From the NCBI GenBank assembly GCA_902796045.1, contig CADBNQ010000071.1, forward strand, positions 1 to 6,551: 6,551 bases of DNA. The letters run 5' to 3'. Within the stretch, counting starts at the first letter, position 1. The number at the start of each line of letters is the position of its first letter. Of this stretch, positions 5,939 to 6,551 are shown in pieces. The stretch is from an uncultured Lachnospiraceae bacterium (lineage in GTDB: Bacteria > Bacillota > Clostridia > Lachnospirales > Lachnospiraceae). A program made the position numbers and the translations under genes. The notes under the pieces are model-generated. The model saw only the letters and a program-made list of their open reading frames with translations. It had not been told where the DNA came from and did no database searches.

Positions 5939-6551
5939 TTAATCTATGAGGAAAAAGTATACTGCTACTGCCAGACCGAGAACGATCCTGTATATACCAA
6001 AGGCTTTGAAATCGTTGTTCCTGATATAGCTGAGCAGGAACTTGATGGCCAGGACAGATACCACAAAGGCCACGACCATGCCGGTCAGCAGGTAGACGAT
6101 CTCACTCCCGCTGTAATCCAGTCCGTATTTGACGATCTTTAAAAAGCTGGCCCCGAACATGACCGGTATGGACAGGAAGAAAGAGTATTCCGCTGCCACA
6201 AAACGCGATGTGCCAAGGATCATGGCTCCTAATATGGTCGAGCCGGACCTTGATGTGCCGGGGATCAGTGACAGCAGCTGAAAGCATCCGATCAGGATAG
6301 CGGTCTTATAGCTGAGCTCAGTCAGATCATTGGTGGTCGGAGTCCTGTTTTTGTTGATATTCTCCACAACGATAAAGAGGATACCGTAAAGGATCAGGGT
6401 GAAAGCAACCGTCTGGGGATTGTAGAACAGATCATCGATGTCATCGTCGAAGAGGATGCCGATCACCCCCGCCGGCACGCAGCCGATGATCACTTTTCCC
6501 CACAGGGAGAGGGTTTCTTTTCTCTCCCTGGGGCTCTTTCCCGGACTGAAG
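5939..6551 (-). CDS. uppP: Undecaprenyl-diphosphatase (UppP/BacA), 5' end beyond window
   Basis: Integral membrane phosphatase that converts undecaprenyl diphosphate to the monophosphate, recycling the lipid carrier for peptidoglycan and other wall polymers; members can confer bacitracin tolerance. The visible 203 residues lack roughly the first 70-80 of a 270-290-residue protein, including the first conserved glutamate-rich motif. Diagnostic is PGTSRSGSTI at visible residues 97-106, the second BacA active-site motif, with AEYSFFLSIPVMFGA soon after. VIIGCVPAGVIGILFDD (about 20-36) and YGILFIVVEN also fit clostridial UppP. Several hydrophobic helices are visible, and a last helix ends FFLID before TAA. 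The frame continues open upstream of an internal GTG (6493) to the window edge with FSPGKSPRERKE, so the GTG is not the start. pyrK follows after 40 nt on the same strand. Confidence 0.94.
   Translation of the reverse strand, partial: FSPGKSPRERKETLSLWGKVIIGCVPAGVIGILFDDDIDDLFYNPQTVAFTLILYGILFIVVENINKNRTPTTNDLTELSYKTAILIGCFQLLSLIPGTSRSGSTILGAMILGTSRFVAAEYSFFLSIPVMFGASFLKIVKYGLDYSGSEIVYLLTGMVVAFVVSVLAIKFLLSYIRNNDFKAFGIYRIVLGLAVAVYFFLID

Overview
The window reads as one compact bacterial operon segment in which every supported gene lies on the minus strand, so transcription runs from position 6551 toward 1. Base composition near 50% GC, strong AGGAGG/AAAGGAG-type ribosome binding sites, a class 1B (PyrD plus PyrK) dihydroorotate dehydrogenase and the protein sequences suggest a Firmicute of the Lachnospiraceae or a related clostridial group. 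This placement is inferred from protein style, not from a marker gene.

Layout in transcription order: (1) 6551-5939, the C-terminal three quarters of uppP/bacA (undecaprenyl-diphosphatase), cut by the window edge; (2) pyrK (5898-5077) and pyrD (5080-4181), overlapping by ATGA; (3) a 114-nt gap with a possible promoter, then pyrE (4066-3377); (4) three small membrane-protein genes: an easily missed 50-codon gene (3380-3228), a VanZ-family gene (3228-2761) and a three-helix DUF6142-like gene (2764-2456), each overlapping the previous gene by 1-4 nt; (5) a 708-residue M29-type metallo-aminopeptidase with a long extra N-terminal region (2441-315); (6) three nt later, the first 103 codons of pyrC (dihydroorotase), cut by the other window edge.

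Functionally the core is de novo UMP synthesis: PyrC makes dihydroorotate, the PyrD/PyrK complex oxidises it to orotate with electrons leaving through FAD and a [2Fe-2S] cluster to NAD+, and PyrE makes OMP. carAB, pyrB and pyrF are not visible here. Between pyrE and pyrC lie four genes with no obvious pyrimidine role, tied into the transcript by overlapping or nearly abutting reading frames. UppP upstream and the VanZ-like protein give the segment a cell-envelope flavour.

No RNA gene, mobile element, CRISPR array or clear intrinsic terminator was found. No gene-free stretch exceeds about 115 nt. The least explained parts are the 50-residue membrane protein, the N-terminal region of the aminopeptidase, and the pyrD-pyrE gap.
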